DNA from: Magnetominusculus sp039908505
GTDB taxonomy: Bacteria > Nitrospirota > Thermodesulfovibrionia > Thermodesulfovibrionales > Magnetobacteriaceae
Direction: 5' to 3'
DNA: 64,000 nucleotides
Assembly (NCBI GenBank): GCA_039908505.1
Contig: JAMOAZ010000014.1
Span: forward strand, 7,737-71,736
The translations under genes and the position numbers were made by a program. Numbering within the stretch: position 1 is the stretch's first letter; the number at the start of each line of letters is the position of its first letter. This document shows positions 17,435 through 26,322 of this stretch, piece after piece. Under the pieces are notes generated by a model. That model made no database searches and had not been told where the DNA came from. It saw nothing but the letters and a program-made list of their open reading frames with translations.

Positions 17435-18354
17435 AAAGAGCTGCGTTCGTTTTTCCTGGGCAAGGTTCCCAGTCCGTCGGTATGGGGCTTGACTTTTATG
17501 AAAAGTTCGACGAGGTACGGGCTGTATATAAAGATGCCTCAGATGCCCTCGGCTATGACATATCGGAGTTGTGTTTTAATGGCCCAAAGGATGAGCTTAA
17601 TAAGACATTTCGCACGCAGCCATGTATCCTAACAACCAGCATAGCCGCCTTCACTGTGCTAAAATTAAAAGGCTTTAAACCAGATGTAGTAGCAGGACAC
17701 AGCCTTGGCGAGTACTCTGCCCTGGTAGCAGCCGGTGTGCTGCAATTAAAAGACGCAGTTGTCCTAACTGAAAAAAGAGGCCATTTTATGCAGAATGCCG
17801 TTGCAGAAGGGCAGGGTCTGATGGCCGCCATAATTGGATTAGACAGAGAGACAGTGGACAGGATTTGTATGAACTCCACTTCAGGGTACGTCTCACCGGC
17901 AAACTATAACTGCCCTGAACAGATAGTGATAGCAGGTGAGAAGTCGGCTGTAGAGGAGGCCATAAGGCTTGCCAAGCAGGAAGGCGCAAAGCGCGCAGTT
18001 GCCCTGGCTGTCAGTGTGCCCTCTCACTGTACTTTAATGATGAGCGCATCAGAGAAGCTAGGCGAATATATGGAGACCATCCCGTTTAATAAGCCTGATA
18101 TACCTATTGTAAATAATGCCGATGCAATAGTGCTGGGTACGGTTGACAAGATTAAGTCCTCGCTTGTCAGGCAGCTCAACAGCCCCCTGTTGTGGGAGGA
18201 TTCGATAAGGACTATAGCCAGCATGGATGTGGAGGTGTTTGTTGAGCTTGGGCCGGGCACTGTCCTAAGTGGTCTGATAAAACGCATCGTTTCAAATGTT
18301 GCAATATATGCCGTTGCCGACAGCACCTCATTGGAGCGCTTCATAAATGCGTAA
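17431..18354 (+). CDS. fabD: Malonyl-CoA:ACP transacylase FabD
   Basis: Loads malonyl groups onto ACP for fatty acid synthesis. The 307-residue protein has the family length. It has FPGQGSQSVGMG at the N-terminus, the nucleophile motif GHSLGEYSAL (Ser at about 91) and the catalytic His in VSVPSHCTLM (about 198). The ATGA overlap with etfA couples its translation to the ETF operon, an unusual neighbour for a synthetic enzyme; no fabH, fabG or acpP is nearby. Confidence 0.95.
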   Translation: MKRAAFVFPGQGSQSVGMGLDFYEKFDEVRAVYKDASDALGYDISELCFNGPKDELNKTFRTQPCILTTSIAAFTVLKLKGFKPDVVAGHSLGEYSALVAAGVLQLKDAVVLTEKRGHFMQNAVAEGQGLMAAIIGLDRETVDRICMNSTSGYVSPANYNCPEQIVIAGEKSAVEEAIRLAKQEGAKRAVALAVSVPSHCTLMMSASEKLGEYMETIPFNKPDIPIVNNADAIVLGTVDKIKSSLVRQLNSPLLWEDSIRTIASMDVEVFVELGPGTVLSGLIKRIVSNVAIYAVADSTSLERFINA

Positions 18355-18380
18355 AAAATAAAACTCGGAGGTTTTTTTTC

Positions 18381-19397
18381 ATGATCAAGATTTACTATGA
18401 CAACGATGCAAAACTTGATGTATTAAAGGGAAAGAAGATAGTCATCATGGGATATGGCAGCCAGGGTCACGCCCACGCCAATAATCTCAAGGAAAGCGGC
18501 ATGGATGTAAGCATTGGGCTGAGAAAGGGCGGAAGCTGGAAGAAGGCAGAGGAGGCAGGCTTTAATGTTATGCTGCCATCTGAGGCAGCAAAAGTTGCAG
18601 ATGTGATAATGATTCTCCTGCCCGACGAGTATCAGGCAGATATTTACAATAACGAGATAGCCCCGCACGTAAAAAAGTCTGCGTATATAGCCTTTGCCCA
18701 CGGCTTCAATATTCACTTCGGGCAGATAGTGCCTCGTGCCGATGTAAACGTGTTTATGGCAGCCCCGAAAGGCCCAGGGCATCTTGTCAGGAGCGAATAT
18801 GTAAAGGGCGGCGGCGTACCGTGTCTGATAGCAATCCATCAGAACCCCTCTGGTGATACGAAAGACATAGCATTAGCCTATGCCAGCGCAATCGGTGGCG
18901 GCAGGGCTGGCATCATCGAGACTGATTTCAGAGAGGAGACCGAGACTGACCTCTTTGGAGAGCAGGCAGTATTATGCGGCGGCATCACTGCGCTGATTCA
19001 GGCCGGGTTTGAGACCCTCACCGAGGCCGGCTATGCACCAGAGATGGCATACTTCGAGTGCCTGCATGAGGTAAAGCTCATTGTTGACCTGATATATGAA
19101 GGCGGTATAGCCAACATGCGCTACTCTATCAGTAACACTGCCCAATTCGGAGATTTAACGCGCGGCCCACGAATTATTACCGAAGAGACAAAGAAAGAAA
19201 TGAAAAGAATCCTCACTGAAATCCAATCCGGGGTCTTTGCCCGTGAGTGGATTTTGGAGTGCCGTGCCAACAAACCTGTATTCAATGCCCTGACACGAAA
19301 GGGTGAGTCTCATCAGATAGAGGAAGTCGGCGGCAAACTCAGAGCCATGATGCCGTGGTTGAAAAAAGGGAAACTCGTAGATAAATCAAAGGCCTAG
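18381..19397 (+). CDS. ilvC: Ketol-acid reductoisomerase
   Basis: Second step of valine, leucine and isoleucine synthesis: NAD(P)H-dependent rearrangement and reduction of acetolactate. The 338 residues are the short class I form: Rossmann motif GYGSQGHAHANNLKESG (about 25-41), then DEYQADIYNNEIAP and the all-helical C-terminal knot with ETDLFGEQAVLCGG and ECLHEVKLIVDL, which supply the Mg ligands. A GGAGG precedes the ATG. It ends the plus-strand metabolic run; ilvB, ilvH and ilvD are not in the window. Confidence 0.97.
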   Translation: MIKIYYDNDAKLDVLKGKKIVIMGYGSQGHAHANNLKESGMDVSIGLRKGGSWKKAEEAGFNVMLPSEAAKVADVIMILLPDEYQADIYNNEIAPHVKKSAYIAFAHGFNIHFGQIVPRADVNVFMAAPKGPGHLVRSEYVKGGGVPCLIAIHQNPSGDTKDIALAYASAIGGGRAGIIETDFREETETDLFGEQAVLCGGITALIQAGFETLTEAGYAPEMAYFECLHEVKLIVDLIYEGGIANMRYSISNTAQFGDLTRGPRIITEETKKEMKRILTEIQSGVFAREWILECRANKPVFNALTRKGESHQIEEVGGKLRAMMPWLKKGKLVDKSKA

Positions 19398-19449
19398 TGT
19401 CGGACTTTACAGGGTAATGGCTTAGTTGAATACTTGACGGAATGTGTTG

Positions 19450-19481
19450 GCTGCCATCAGTGAGAGCATCCTGATAGCAGC
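19450..19481. terminator. Hairpin between converging ilvC and methyltransferase genes
   Basis: GCTGCCATCAG (19450-19460) pairs with CTGATAGCAGC (19471-19481) with one mismatch around a 10-base loop. It lies between two convergent genes and could end transcription from both sides, but no T-run follows on either strand, so intrinsic termination is not certain. Confidence 0.45.
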
Positions 19482-19497
19482 GCAGCACAAGAAAATG

Positions 19498-20364
19498 TTA
19501 ATGTTTTTTTGAAATGATTAGTAATAATTCCCCTGTTTTAAAAGACAATGTTAGTTCACTCATAAAGAGCGCTTTTGAAATTAGAAGACAAATAATTCCT
19601 AACCAGCGAATAGGCCCTTTTGTATGATATTTCAGGATGTTAAAAATATAACCTATGGGAAGTTCTTTTTTATAAGGGACAATTTTCTCTATTACGAATT
19701 TCAAATCCTTCGATAGTTGATTAAACCCCTTATCGCTGATAAATGTTACATGTTCGTTTTGATAATGGAACCATAAAGTACCTAATAACATACGAGAAAA
19801 AGAATTTATATCAGGGGTTGTAAAGATCAGTTTACCGTCTTCTTTTAGAAGCTCTAATAATAGCTGACAAAACCTCTTAATATCAGGAGCATTAATATGT
19901 TCTATTACATCGGTTAGGGTAATAATATCAAAATATCCTTTTTTAATAAAGCCACTTTGAACTGCATCCTCAAGTGAACCACAGAATAAATGAGCATCTG
20001 GCAAGTTCTTTTTTGCTTGATTAACAGCCCATTCGTTAATATCCAGTCCATAAAGCTTTTTAGGATTAAAAGAGGCTGCTGCAGTTAACAAAAGACCTAT
20101 AGCGCAACCGATATCTAATATGACTGCATTCGTTAAATCAACAGAGTTATCAACTATGAGTTTAATAAAATTATTAGTTTTTGCCCTTATTATCTTATCA
20201 TAATTATCCTCTGACAGAGATACAAAAAAGCCCTTATTATAACTAATATCACTTGAAAGCAAGCCTATAAATTCAGACTTACAACTCTTACATTTATATA
20301 AGCAGCCGTCTTGTGATTTTTTTAAAACATATGGTTCACCGCTGCAAAAATAACACTTATCCAT
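19498..20364 (-). CDS. Class I SAM-dependent methyltransferase with N-terminal zinc ribbon
   Basis: The 288 residues start with two Cys pairs (CYFC at 4-7, CKSC at about 26-29) that would form a zinc ribbon. A Rossmann methyltransferase domain follows with motif I VILDIGCAIGLLL (about 83-95) and the post-II segment DIITLTDVIEHINAP. A C-terminal hydrophobic region follows (ICLLISKALFMSELTLSF). This layout is common among methyltransferases of capsule and O-antigen clusters. It lies last in a four-gene A+T-rich glycan block, which supports a role in sugar or lipid-linked glycan methylation; the substrate is unknown. Confidence 0.8.
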   Translation of the reverse strand: MDKCYFCSGEPYVLKKSQDGCLYKCKSCKSEFIGLLSSDISYNKGFFVSLSEDNYDKIIRAKTNNFIKLIVDNSVDLTNAVILDIGCAIGLLLTAAASFNPKKLYGLDINEWAVNQAKKNLPDAHLFCGSLEDAVQSGFIKKGYFDIITLTDVIEHINAPDIKRFCQLLLELLKEDGKLIFTTPDINSFSRMLLGTLWFHYQNEHVTFISDKGFNQLSKDLKFVIEKIVPYKKELPIGYIFNILKYHTKGPIRWLGIICLLISKALFMSELTLSFKTGELLLIISKKH

Positions 20365-20412
20365 TTTATAGCATCAGAGTGCTGTCTATAAAGGAATGAT
20401 TTAAAATCATAG

Positions 20413-21144
20413 TCAATCATCCAGATTTTTGTAACGGTTTCTGGTAATAATCCATATCATCCGCAGTGCCAGCAATGTTGCCTTCCATCTGCTTCCTGTA
20501 ATTTTAGACGTACCTAATCTTCCCCTGTATCTTACCGGAATTTCTAAAACCTTTAAATTCTTTTTTATCGCAATACTTGTCATATCAGCCAAAAATGCCC
20601 CTTTACCTTCTGTCAAATGTGGCTTGATTAATTCATAGGCACTCTTTTTTATCACCCTGTATGTCCCCCCCATTTCTCTCATGTGCATATCCTGAGTAAA
20701 TTTAAACCCAAAATATAACAACTGCATATATTTTGACACTATCCAGTTTCCTAACATCAGAGATACCGTCCAGTCGGCATCATCAGTGATAAGATGATGG
20801 TTAGACCTAGCGCTTTTAACCATGTCAAAGTAGGGAATATAGGCAAAAAGTAACTGTAAGTCATCGGAATAAAATGAATGATCAGATTCAGTTAGTATAA
20901 TCAGGTCACCGGAAGCGTTTTCTATAGCAGTTCTGCACGCATATCCATAACCTTGGCGCGGCTCTCTAACTACCTTAGCTCCGGCTTCAACCGCGATTTC
21001 ATATGTGCCGTCGGTTGAATTGTTATCAGCAACTACTACCTCATCTACATATGGATTTTCAAGGAATGCTTTAATAGTCTGACCAACCCCTTCTCTCTCA
21101 TTATAAGCAGGCATTACTACTGAGATTTTTTGATTATTATACAC
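20413..21144 (-). CDS. Family 2 glycosyltransferase (DPM1-like)
   Basis: The 243 residues have a GT-A fold with the opening VVMPAYNEREGVGQTIKAFL, the nucleotide-sugar acidic motif VVADNNSTDGTYEIA and ESDHSF at the DxD position. There is no C-terminal TM pair, as in soluble dolichol-phosphate-mannose synthase-like enzymes. It probably transfers a hexose to polyprenyl phosphate or to a growing glycan. It is 5 bases downstream of the epimerase gene, so the two are co-transcribed. Confidence 0.85.
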   Translation of the reverse strand: MYNNQKISVVMPAYNEREGVGQTIKAFLENPYVDEVVVADNNSTDGTYEIAVEAGAKVVREPRQGYGYACRTAIENASGDLIILTESDHSFYSDDLQLLFAYIPYFDMVKSARSNHHLITDDADWTVSLMLGNWIVSKYMQLLYFGFKFTQDMHMREMGGTYRVIKKSAYELIKPHLTEGKGAFLADMTSIAIKKNLKVLEIPVRYRGRLGTSKITGSRWKATLLALRMIWIITRNRYKNLDD

Positions 21145-21149
21145 TGTAG

Positions 21150-22175
21150 TTAACTTAAATGACCGCCAGCTAAACTGAGCAGGTCTTTCTCATTCAGCTT
21201 TCTCATATAGTTATAAGTGTCTTTAATAATCTGGTCTATCGCATACCCAGGCTCCCATTCAAGCTCTGTTATTGCCTTTACAGCGTTAGGATATTTATCA
21301 TTTGCTTCTTCATAAAGATTACCATATAATTTTTTCGGGTCTACATATATTTTAGATGACCCTGAGCCTGTGATTTGTATTACTTTTGATGCAAGCTCAT
21401 CAATTGAAATTTTATTTTCAGGATTGCCTATGTTATAGGATTCCATTGTTTTGCCTTTATTCATTGCTAATACAAGGCCTTTTACAATATCCTTAACATG
21501 AGTAAACGCCCTTATTTGTTTACCGTCCCCAAAAACTGTCAGAGGATTATTGTAAATCGATAGAAAAATAAAGCGTGGCAATACAAAACCTCCTACTCCT
21601 GATTGTCGTGGGCCTGCAATATTAAAGGGTCTAATAATTACAACATCCAGAGGAGAAACCTTTGCCTTGTTAATCAGGGCTGTTTCTGATGCCAATTTGG
21701 CAATTGCATACTCAAGACGTATCGTTGTTTTAGGGGGAATTATTTTTGCAAATTCTTCGCTGCAATAACCCTCCTGTCCACCACCATATATCTCACTTGT
21801 TGAAACATCCAGCAGTCTGGCATTATTTTTCAAAGCTATGTCCATTAAATAATATGTATCCATTACAATGCTTTTTATAATATTCCCCGCATATTTTAAT
21901 ACACCAGCAGGGCCGACAATTGAGGCCAAATGGTAAATTTGATCCCACTTAGTGTCGTCTTGTTTATTATAATAATCTTCAATTGTACAGATTTCATAGG
22001 TCAAATTATCTCTTGGCCCTAATTCATTTAGTAGCATTTCATGAGGAATAGGATTTGAGTACAAGGCATCAATCACATGAATTCTATCAGAAGGGTATTG
22101 TTTTGTAAGATAATCTATAAGATGCCCGCCGATAAATCCAAATCCACCTGTTATCAACAAATTTCTTCCTGACAT
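21150..22175 (-). CDS. NAD-dependent epimerase/dehydratase (extended SDR)
   Basis: Nucleotide-sugar modifying enzyme. The ATG at 22175 is preferred because GAGGAGG lies 7 bases upstream and the frame then begins MSGRNLLITGGFGFIGG, the Rossmann NAD motif; the in-frame start 27 bases further up lacks this. Other signatures are DVSTSEIYG (catalytic Ser/Thr), LEYAIAKLASE (YxxxK) and VIIRPFNIAGPRQ. It is closest in feel to UDP-glucuronate decarboxylase or UDP-glucose 4-epimerase families; the substrate cannot be fixed by eye. It heads the methyltransferase-GT2 trio. Confidence 0.87.
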   Translation of the reverse strand: MSGRNLLITGGFGFIGGHLIDYLTKQYPSDRIHVIDALYSNPIPHEMLLNELGPRDNLTYEICTIEDYYNKQDDTKWDQIYHLASIVGPAGVLKYAGNIIKSIVMDTYYLMDIALKNNARLLDVSTSEIYGGGQEGYCSEEFAKIIPPKTTIRLEYAIAKLASETALINKAKVSPLDVVIIRPFNIAGPRQSGVGGFVLPRFIFLSIYNNPLTVFGDGKQIRAFTHVKDIVKGLVLAMNKGKTMESYNIGNPENKISIDELASKVIQITGSGSSKIYVDPKKLYGNLYEEANDKYPNAVKAITELEWEPGYAIDQIIKDTYNYMRKLNEKDLLSLAGGHLS

Positions 22176-22421
22176 CAAAGACCTCCTCTTTATTAATCTC
22201 AATATGCCGCCAATTACATGCCTCGCCTGAAAAATATATCTATCATGAGTGAAGCAGCCCTGAGTGAAGCAACACAGCCGGTTCCACCACTGTTGTATAC
22301 TAACATATCGTTTACTAAAAAAGCTACTGCCTGCCGTTATTTCTATGGGTTGATGCTTAGATCAGGTGTTAGAAAAAGAAGCTATCTTCAATCTCTGTTG
22401 CTAACAAAGTCAGTAGTAATA

Positions 22422-24131
22422 TTACAAAGTATACATCTTAATATACTTAATCCAACCTAAACCTAAACTTGATTCAGGCATGAAAAAATTATATTTATTA
22501 ATTCTTTCGATAATTAATAGATGTTCACCCTCATATTTTACAGAATGCGTCTTTAGTTTATTAACAAGGTCATCTTTTATTTCATCTACTATAGATTTAG
22601 GAATACTCCAATCTCTTTCAAAGTTATATGCCTGTTTATCCTGGACACCTGGTATTTTATAATTAAGATCATCTTTAGTTTTAACTTGGTAAATACTTGA
22701 TGTTGCATCTGTTTGAATTATTAGATAATCTGCAAGATCATAGTACATAGGGAAGCGCCATATATCATTTCTATTGACAATAAAACCTTCGAGTGTATCA
22801 TTAGTCCAATAGACAACGCTGCTTTGTATAGGAATCTTTTTCATAGCATCAATAACAAATTTATTGCTTACCCTTTCTTTTTCAATGTTATTTCTTTTAA
22901 GATATAGGTCAATACCAAAACTTTTTACTAATGTTTCAACCTTGTCTGCCCAATAGGTATGATTTTTTAATGTGTACGGCAGCCCTCCTAAATATAAGAA
23001 GTTTATTATTATAAAAGAAAAGAAAACACTATTTAAATAAATATATAGAGGGATATTGCTTTTCAATTTTATATTAAAATTAATATTACTAATAAATAAT
23101 ATTAATATTAAGTAATCTATCGTAAACATAACAGTAGCGTGACGGTCTGCGTATGTATATACAGTGTATGCAAAATGAAAGAAAGGCGCAATCAGCGCTA
23201 GCCCTAATATCTTTAACCAATACATTTTTTTCATTCTGTCAAAATAAAAATAAAATATACAACCACTAACAATATATAACATAGCAGGGGCAAATATACT
23301 GGCAGTTGCCCTGATTGGCTGCCTGAACATTTCGATTATAGGATCAATACTTTTTATTGCACTCAAACGGAATAACAGTTGAGATGAGTGATGATTAATA
23401 AAATCATGTCTGATAGCAGGCTGACATAATAAACTCCACACACCAAAATAAATAACAGCAAATACAGCCGGAATATAAACATATGACCTATATTGTTTTT
23501 CAAATATTATAATATATAGAGCAAACGTAATTATAAACAGCGCTAAATCATCCTGTATAAGGCATATAAGAATAGTAGTAATTATGAATGGTAATTTTTT
23601 ATTATCTATAAGGAAATAATATGCAGCTAAGATAAACGGGCCGACAATTTGCGATGGGATTCCGTTTGCAACTATAATTCTTAAGTAACCGCTTATTGCA
23701 AAAATAGAAACAGCTAATAATGTTTTTAATTTATAATCAGAGAAAGATAATATTTTTAATATCTTATATGTAAAATATGCAATACCAATATAATCAAACA
23801 AAATATAAAATAAAAACAAAGTATTTATGTCAGGAAAGAAGTAATATACAGCAGATATAACAACGCTTGTCAAAAAGTATGAATGCCAGACTAATATGTT
23901 GATATACGGGTAAGGATTGATAAAGCTAGCACATTCTGTTGCTGTTGTATTCTGAAATGGTCTGCCGTTGTAAAAGTTATAATAACTCTGAAGATATACT
24001 GTTACGTCACCTGAAGACATAACAAAAGCTGTAGAATTTAACTGGAGAAAAAAATAAAATACAAAAAATATCGCTAAAAGTATAGCTGATACAGAAAATA
24101 ATATTATAAAGTTCTTCGCTTTTATATCCAT
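22422..24131 (-). CDS. DUF2079-like polytopic membrane protein (putative GT-C glycosyltransferase)
   Basis: The 569 residues hold about a dozen hydrophobic helices. The N-terminal periplasmic loop (GDVTVYLQSYYNFYNGRPF, about 40-58), the YADRHATVMFTIDYL segment in the middle and the C-terminal soluble stretch (PIQSSVVYWTNDTLEGFI, then DLADYLIIQTD) follow the plan of DUF2079 proteins, which belong to the membrane GT-C clan. It probably adds a sugar from a lipid carrier. It is strongly A+T rich like the three genes downstream (220 bases away) and belongs with that surface-glycan block. Confidence 0.7.
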   Translation of the reverse strand: MDIKAKNFIILFSVSAILLAIFFVFYFFLQLNSTAFVMSSGDVTVYLQSYYNFYNGRPFQNTTATECASFINPYPYINILVWHSYFLTSVVISAVYYFFPDINTLFLFYILFDYIGIAYFTYKILKILSFSDYKLKTLLAVSIFAISGYLRIIVANGIPSQIVGPFILAAYYFLIDNKKLPFIITTILICLIQDDLALFIITFALYIIIFEKQYRSYVYIPAVFAVIYFGVWSLLCQPAIRHDFINHHSSQLLFRLSAIKSIDPIIEMFRQPIRATASIFAPAMLYIVSGCIFYFYFDRMKKMYWLKILGLALIAPFFHFAYTVYTYADRHATVMFTIDYLILILFISNINFNIKLKSNIPLYIYLNSVFFSFIIINFLYLGGLPYTLKNHTYWADKVETLVKSFGIDLYLKRNNIEKERVSNKFVIDAMKKIPIQSSVVYWTNDTLEGFIVNRNDIWRFPMYYDLADYLIIQTDATSSIYQVKTKDDLNYKIPGVQDKQAYNFERDWSIPKSIVDEIKDDLVNKLKTHSVKYEGEHLLIIERINKYNFFMPESSLGLGWIKYIKMYTL

Positions 24132-24408
24132 TGTAATCCTATATCAAAGCAACATATCAGCAGTTAGAGAATGCACTTGGCTAATCGGATGAACATCAAG
24201 GTACTGTTCAGCTTTTTTAACGCTGCAAGACTCTCATCACAAGATTGACCGCTCAACACTTCAAACACTGAGCTATCATACCATATCATTCTGATTTATA
24301 CAATACTACACCGGTACATATTTATTTTAACATTTATTAATTTATACTGATTATGGTAGATTATTGCTTTGATTACTATTAACTGAAGATACAATTGAAC
24401 TGGAGGAT

Positions 24409-24717
24409 ATGATGGCAGAAGACACAATAATCATAACTATAGATAGTGAGCTTGCCGATCTTATCCCTGGCTATCTTGCCAACAGACGCGATGACATCAA
24501 GAAAATGATCTTGGCCATAGATTCCGGGGACTTTGATACAATTCGTGTGATAGGACATCAACTGAAAGGCTCTGGTGGTGGTTATGGATTTGATTTTATT
24601 ACCGAGGTAGGGACGGTCATTGAAAAGGATACAAAGGAGAAAAACTACGAGGAAATAAAAAGACATATCACGGCTCTCAGTAATTATCTTGACAGACTGG
24701 AGACAGTTTATGAGTAG
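24409..24717 (+). CDS. Hpt-domain phosphotransfer protein
   Basis: A 102-residue stand-alone histidine phosphotransfer domain. The HQLKGSGGGYGFD motif puts the phospho-accepting His at residue 50, inside a four-helix bundle. Such proteins pass phosphate between receivers in relays. It starts at a double ATG behind ACTGGAGG. The gene for a REC-GGDEF protein begins 10 bases after its stop, so the Hpt protein probably talks to that receiver. No kinase is adjacent; candidates are the orphan kinases at 53-61 kb. Confidence 0.88.
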   Translation: MMAEDTIIITIDSELADLIPGYLANRRDDIKKMILAIDSGDFDTIRVIGHQLKGSGGGYGFDFITEVGTVIEKDTKEKNYEEIKRHITALSNYLDRLETVYE

Positions 24718-24726
24718 GGGGATAAT

Positions 24727-25698
24727 GTGTCGATACTAATAGTCGAAGATTCAGATGATATATGCTTGATTATGAACCGACATTTAACGAAAATTGGATA
24801 TAAGAATATCCTGCTAGCAGCTTCTGCTGAGGAGGCATTCGATATCATAGGTTTAGATAAATATGATAGTAAGATAAACAAAGATATTGAGCTTATACTT
24901 ATGGATATAGGTCTGCCGGGGCTTGACGGCATCGGGGCGTGCCAAAAAATAAAATCTAACCACTGGTATAATGATGTACCTATAATCATGGTAACTGGCG
25001 ACACAAGTGTAATATCACTTGAAAACGCATTTAAGGCAGGGGCTATTGATTATATTACAAAACCGGTAAAGATGCTGGAGCTGCGGGCACGCGTGGATTC
25101 GGCGCTGAAGTTAAAGAATGAGATGGACAGGCGTAAGGCTCGTGAAATAGAGCTGGAGGCATTGACACGCCAGCTTAAGGAGGCCAATCGAATCCTTACA
25201 AATCTGTCTTATATTGATGGACTTACTGGGGTTGCCAACAGGAGATATTTTGATGACTATTCCGAACAGGAGTGGAAAAAGGCATTCAGAGGGCGTAATT
25301 TTATATCTGTGGTACTTGTTGACATTGATTTTTTTAAACAACTTAATGACACGGAAGGTCATCCATACGGTGATGAGTGTCTCAGGCGTATAGCGGGTGC
25401 ATTGAGCGACGCACTGAGACGCCCTGGGGATTTTATCGCTCGCTATGGTGGTGAGGAATTCGTCAGTGTCCTTCCTGATACAACATTGGATGGGGCAGCC
25501 CTCATCGGTGAGACGATGCGCACAAATGTAAACAATTTAAACATCAGCTTTGCTCACACAAAGACAGTGACTGTAAGCATTGGGATTGCTGGGATGATAC
25601 CAGATAAATCAAGAACCCTTCAATGGTTGATTTCTGAGGCCGACCGTGCCCTTTACACGGCAAAAAAATCAGGTAAAAACCAGGTCAAGGTTTTTTAA
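24727..25698 (+). CDS. Response regulator with REC and GGDEF domains (diguanylate cyclase)
   Basis: The 323 residues comprise a receiver (1-125, phospho-acceptor Asp60 in LILMDIGLPGLDG), a short coiled linker (about 130-160) and a GGDEF domain (about 165-323). The active site reads RYGGEEF and an inhibitory-site RPGD stands five residues before it, so it should make cyclic di-GMP with product inhibition, like PleD or WspR. The start is GTG at 24727 behind GAGTAGGGGG. It is likely activated through the Hpt protein just upstream. Confidence 0.93.
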   Translation: MSILIVEDSDDICLIMNRHLTKIGYKNILLAASAEEAFDIIGLDKYDSKINKDIELILMDIGLPGLDGIGACQKIKSNHWYNDVPIIMVTGDTSVISLENAFKAGAIDYITKPVKMLELRARVDSALKLKNEMDRRKAREIELEALTRQLKEANRILTNLSYIDGLTGVANRRYFDDYSEQEWKKAFRGRNFISVVLVDIDFFKQLNDTEGHPYGDECLRRIAGALSDALRRPGDFIARYGGEEFVSVLPDTTLDGAALIGETMRTNVNNLNISFAHTKTVTVSIGIAGMIPDKSRTLQWLISEADRALYTAKKSGKNQVKVF

Positions 25699-25713
25699 AC
25701 CGGAGGATTTATA

Positions 25714-26322
25714 ATGCTCAGGAAATATATTGTGATTTTTCTTAGTGCGGCACTTATCCAGATTTTTATTAACGGTACTGCCCTGGCTGGGGCAAAAGAA
25801 AGCACAGCCTCACTGCCAGTAGGCGGCACGAGAGAAATGTGTACCTATACGGCGAAACAGGCCAGGCTGGGTCAGTATAAGGCAGTATTTTTGGAAAACG
25901 CCGCTGTTGATACCAAAGTTGAAAAGACAGAAAAGGTAACCAGTTTTTTAAATGAACTAAAGGGCATTATTAACGCAGCCGTATTAAAATCCCTTCGCGA
26001 CACTGGCAGATTTCAGACTATTACAACAAAAAAGACTGAGATACCAAATACATACAAGTATCTTATCTGCAAATCTGATTCAGCCATTATTTATTCAAAC
26101 ACCCGTGAGGCCAGTTTTATGGCTGGCTACGGCGCCGGAAAGAGTAAAATAATCATGGTCTTATCAATAGAGGACCCCGAAAGCGGCGAGATACTCCTTA
26201 AGTACACGGGCTGGGGCAATATGTACGATGACTTTGGCCAGTCAACAATAGACAAACTCCGCACTGACATCGCCGATATAAGCGGCTATTTCGCAGGACT
26301 TGTAAAGGGTTTACCCGACTAA
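25714..26322 (+). CDS. Secreted DUF4410-like protein
   Basis: The 202 residues start with a signal peptide (cleavage near ALAGA, residue 26). The central region has an alternating beta pattern with a helix holding LNELKGIINAAVLKSLRDTGRF, followed by YLICKSDSAIIY and a Gly-rich turn. The C-terminal part (GEILLKYTGWGNMYDDF) fits DUF4410 proteins, small periplasmic or lipoprotein-like domains of unknown role. It is 15 bases downstream of the diguanylate cyclase behind ACCGGAGG, so it may be a c-di-GMP-linked envelope component. Its stop overlaps convergent selB by 12 bases. Confidence 0.65.
   Translation: MLRKYIVIFLSAALIQIFINGTALAGAKESTASLPVGGTREMCTYTAKQARLGQYKAVFLENAAVDTKVEKTEKVTSFLNELKGIINAAVLKSLRDTGRFQTITTKKTEIPNTYKYLICKSDSAIIYSNTREASFMAGYGAGKSKIIMVLSIEDPESGEILLKYTGWGNMYDDFGQSTIDKLRTDIADISGYFAGLVKGLPD

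Noticed and set aside
22218..22460. Plus-strand frame between the epimerase and the DUF2079 gene
   Set aside because: It runs into the DUF2079 3' end on the other strand and shows no ribosome site or family pattern.
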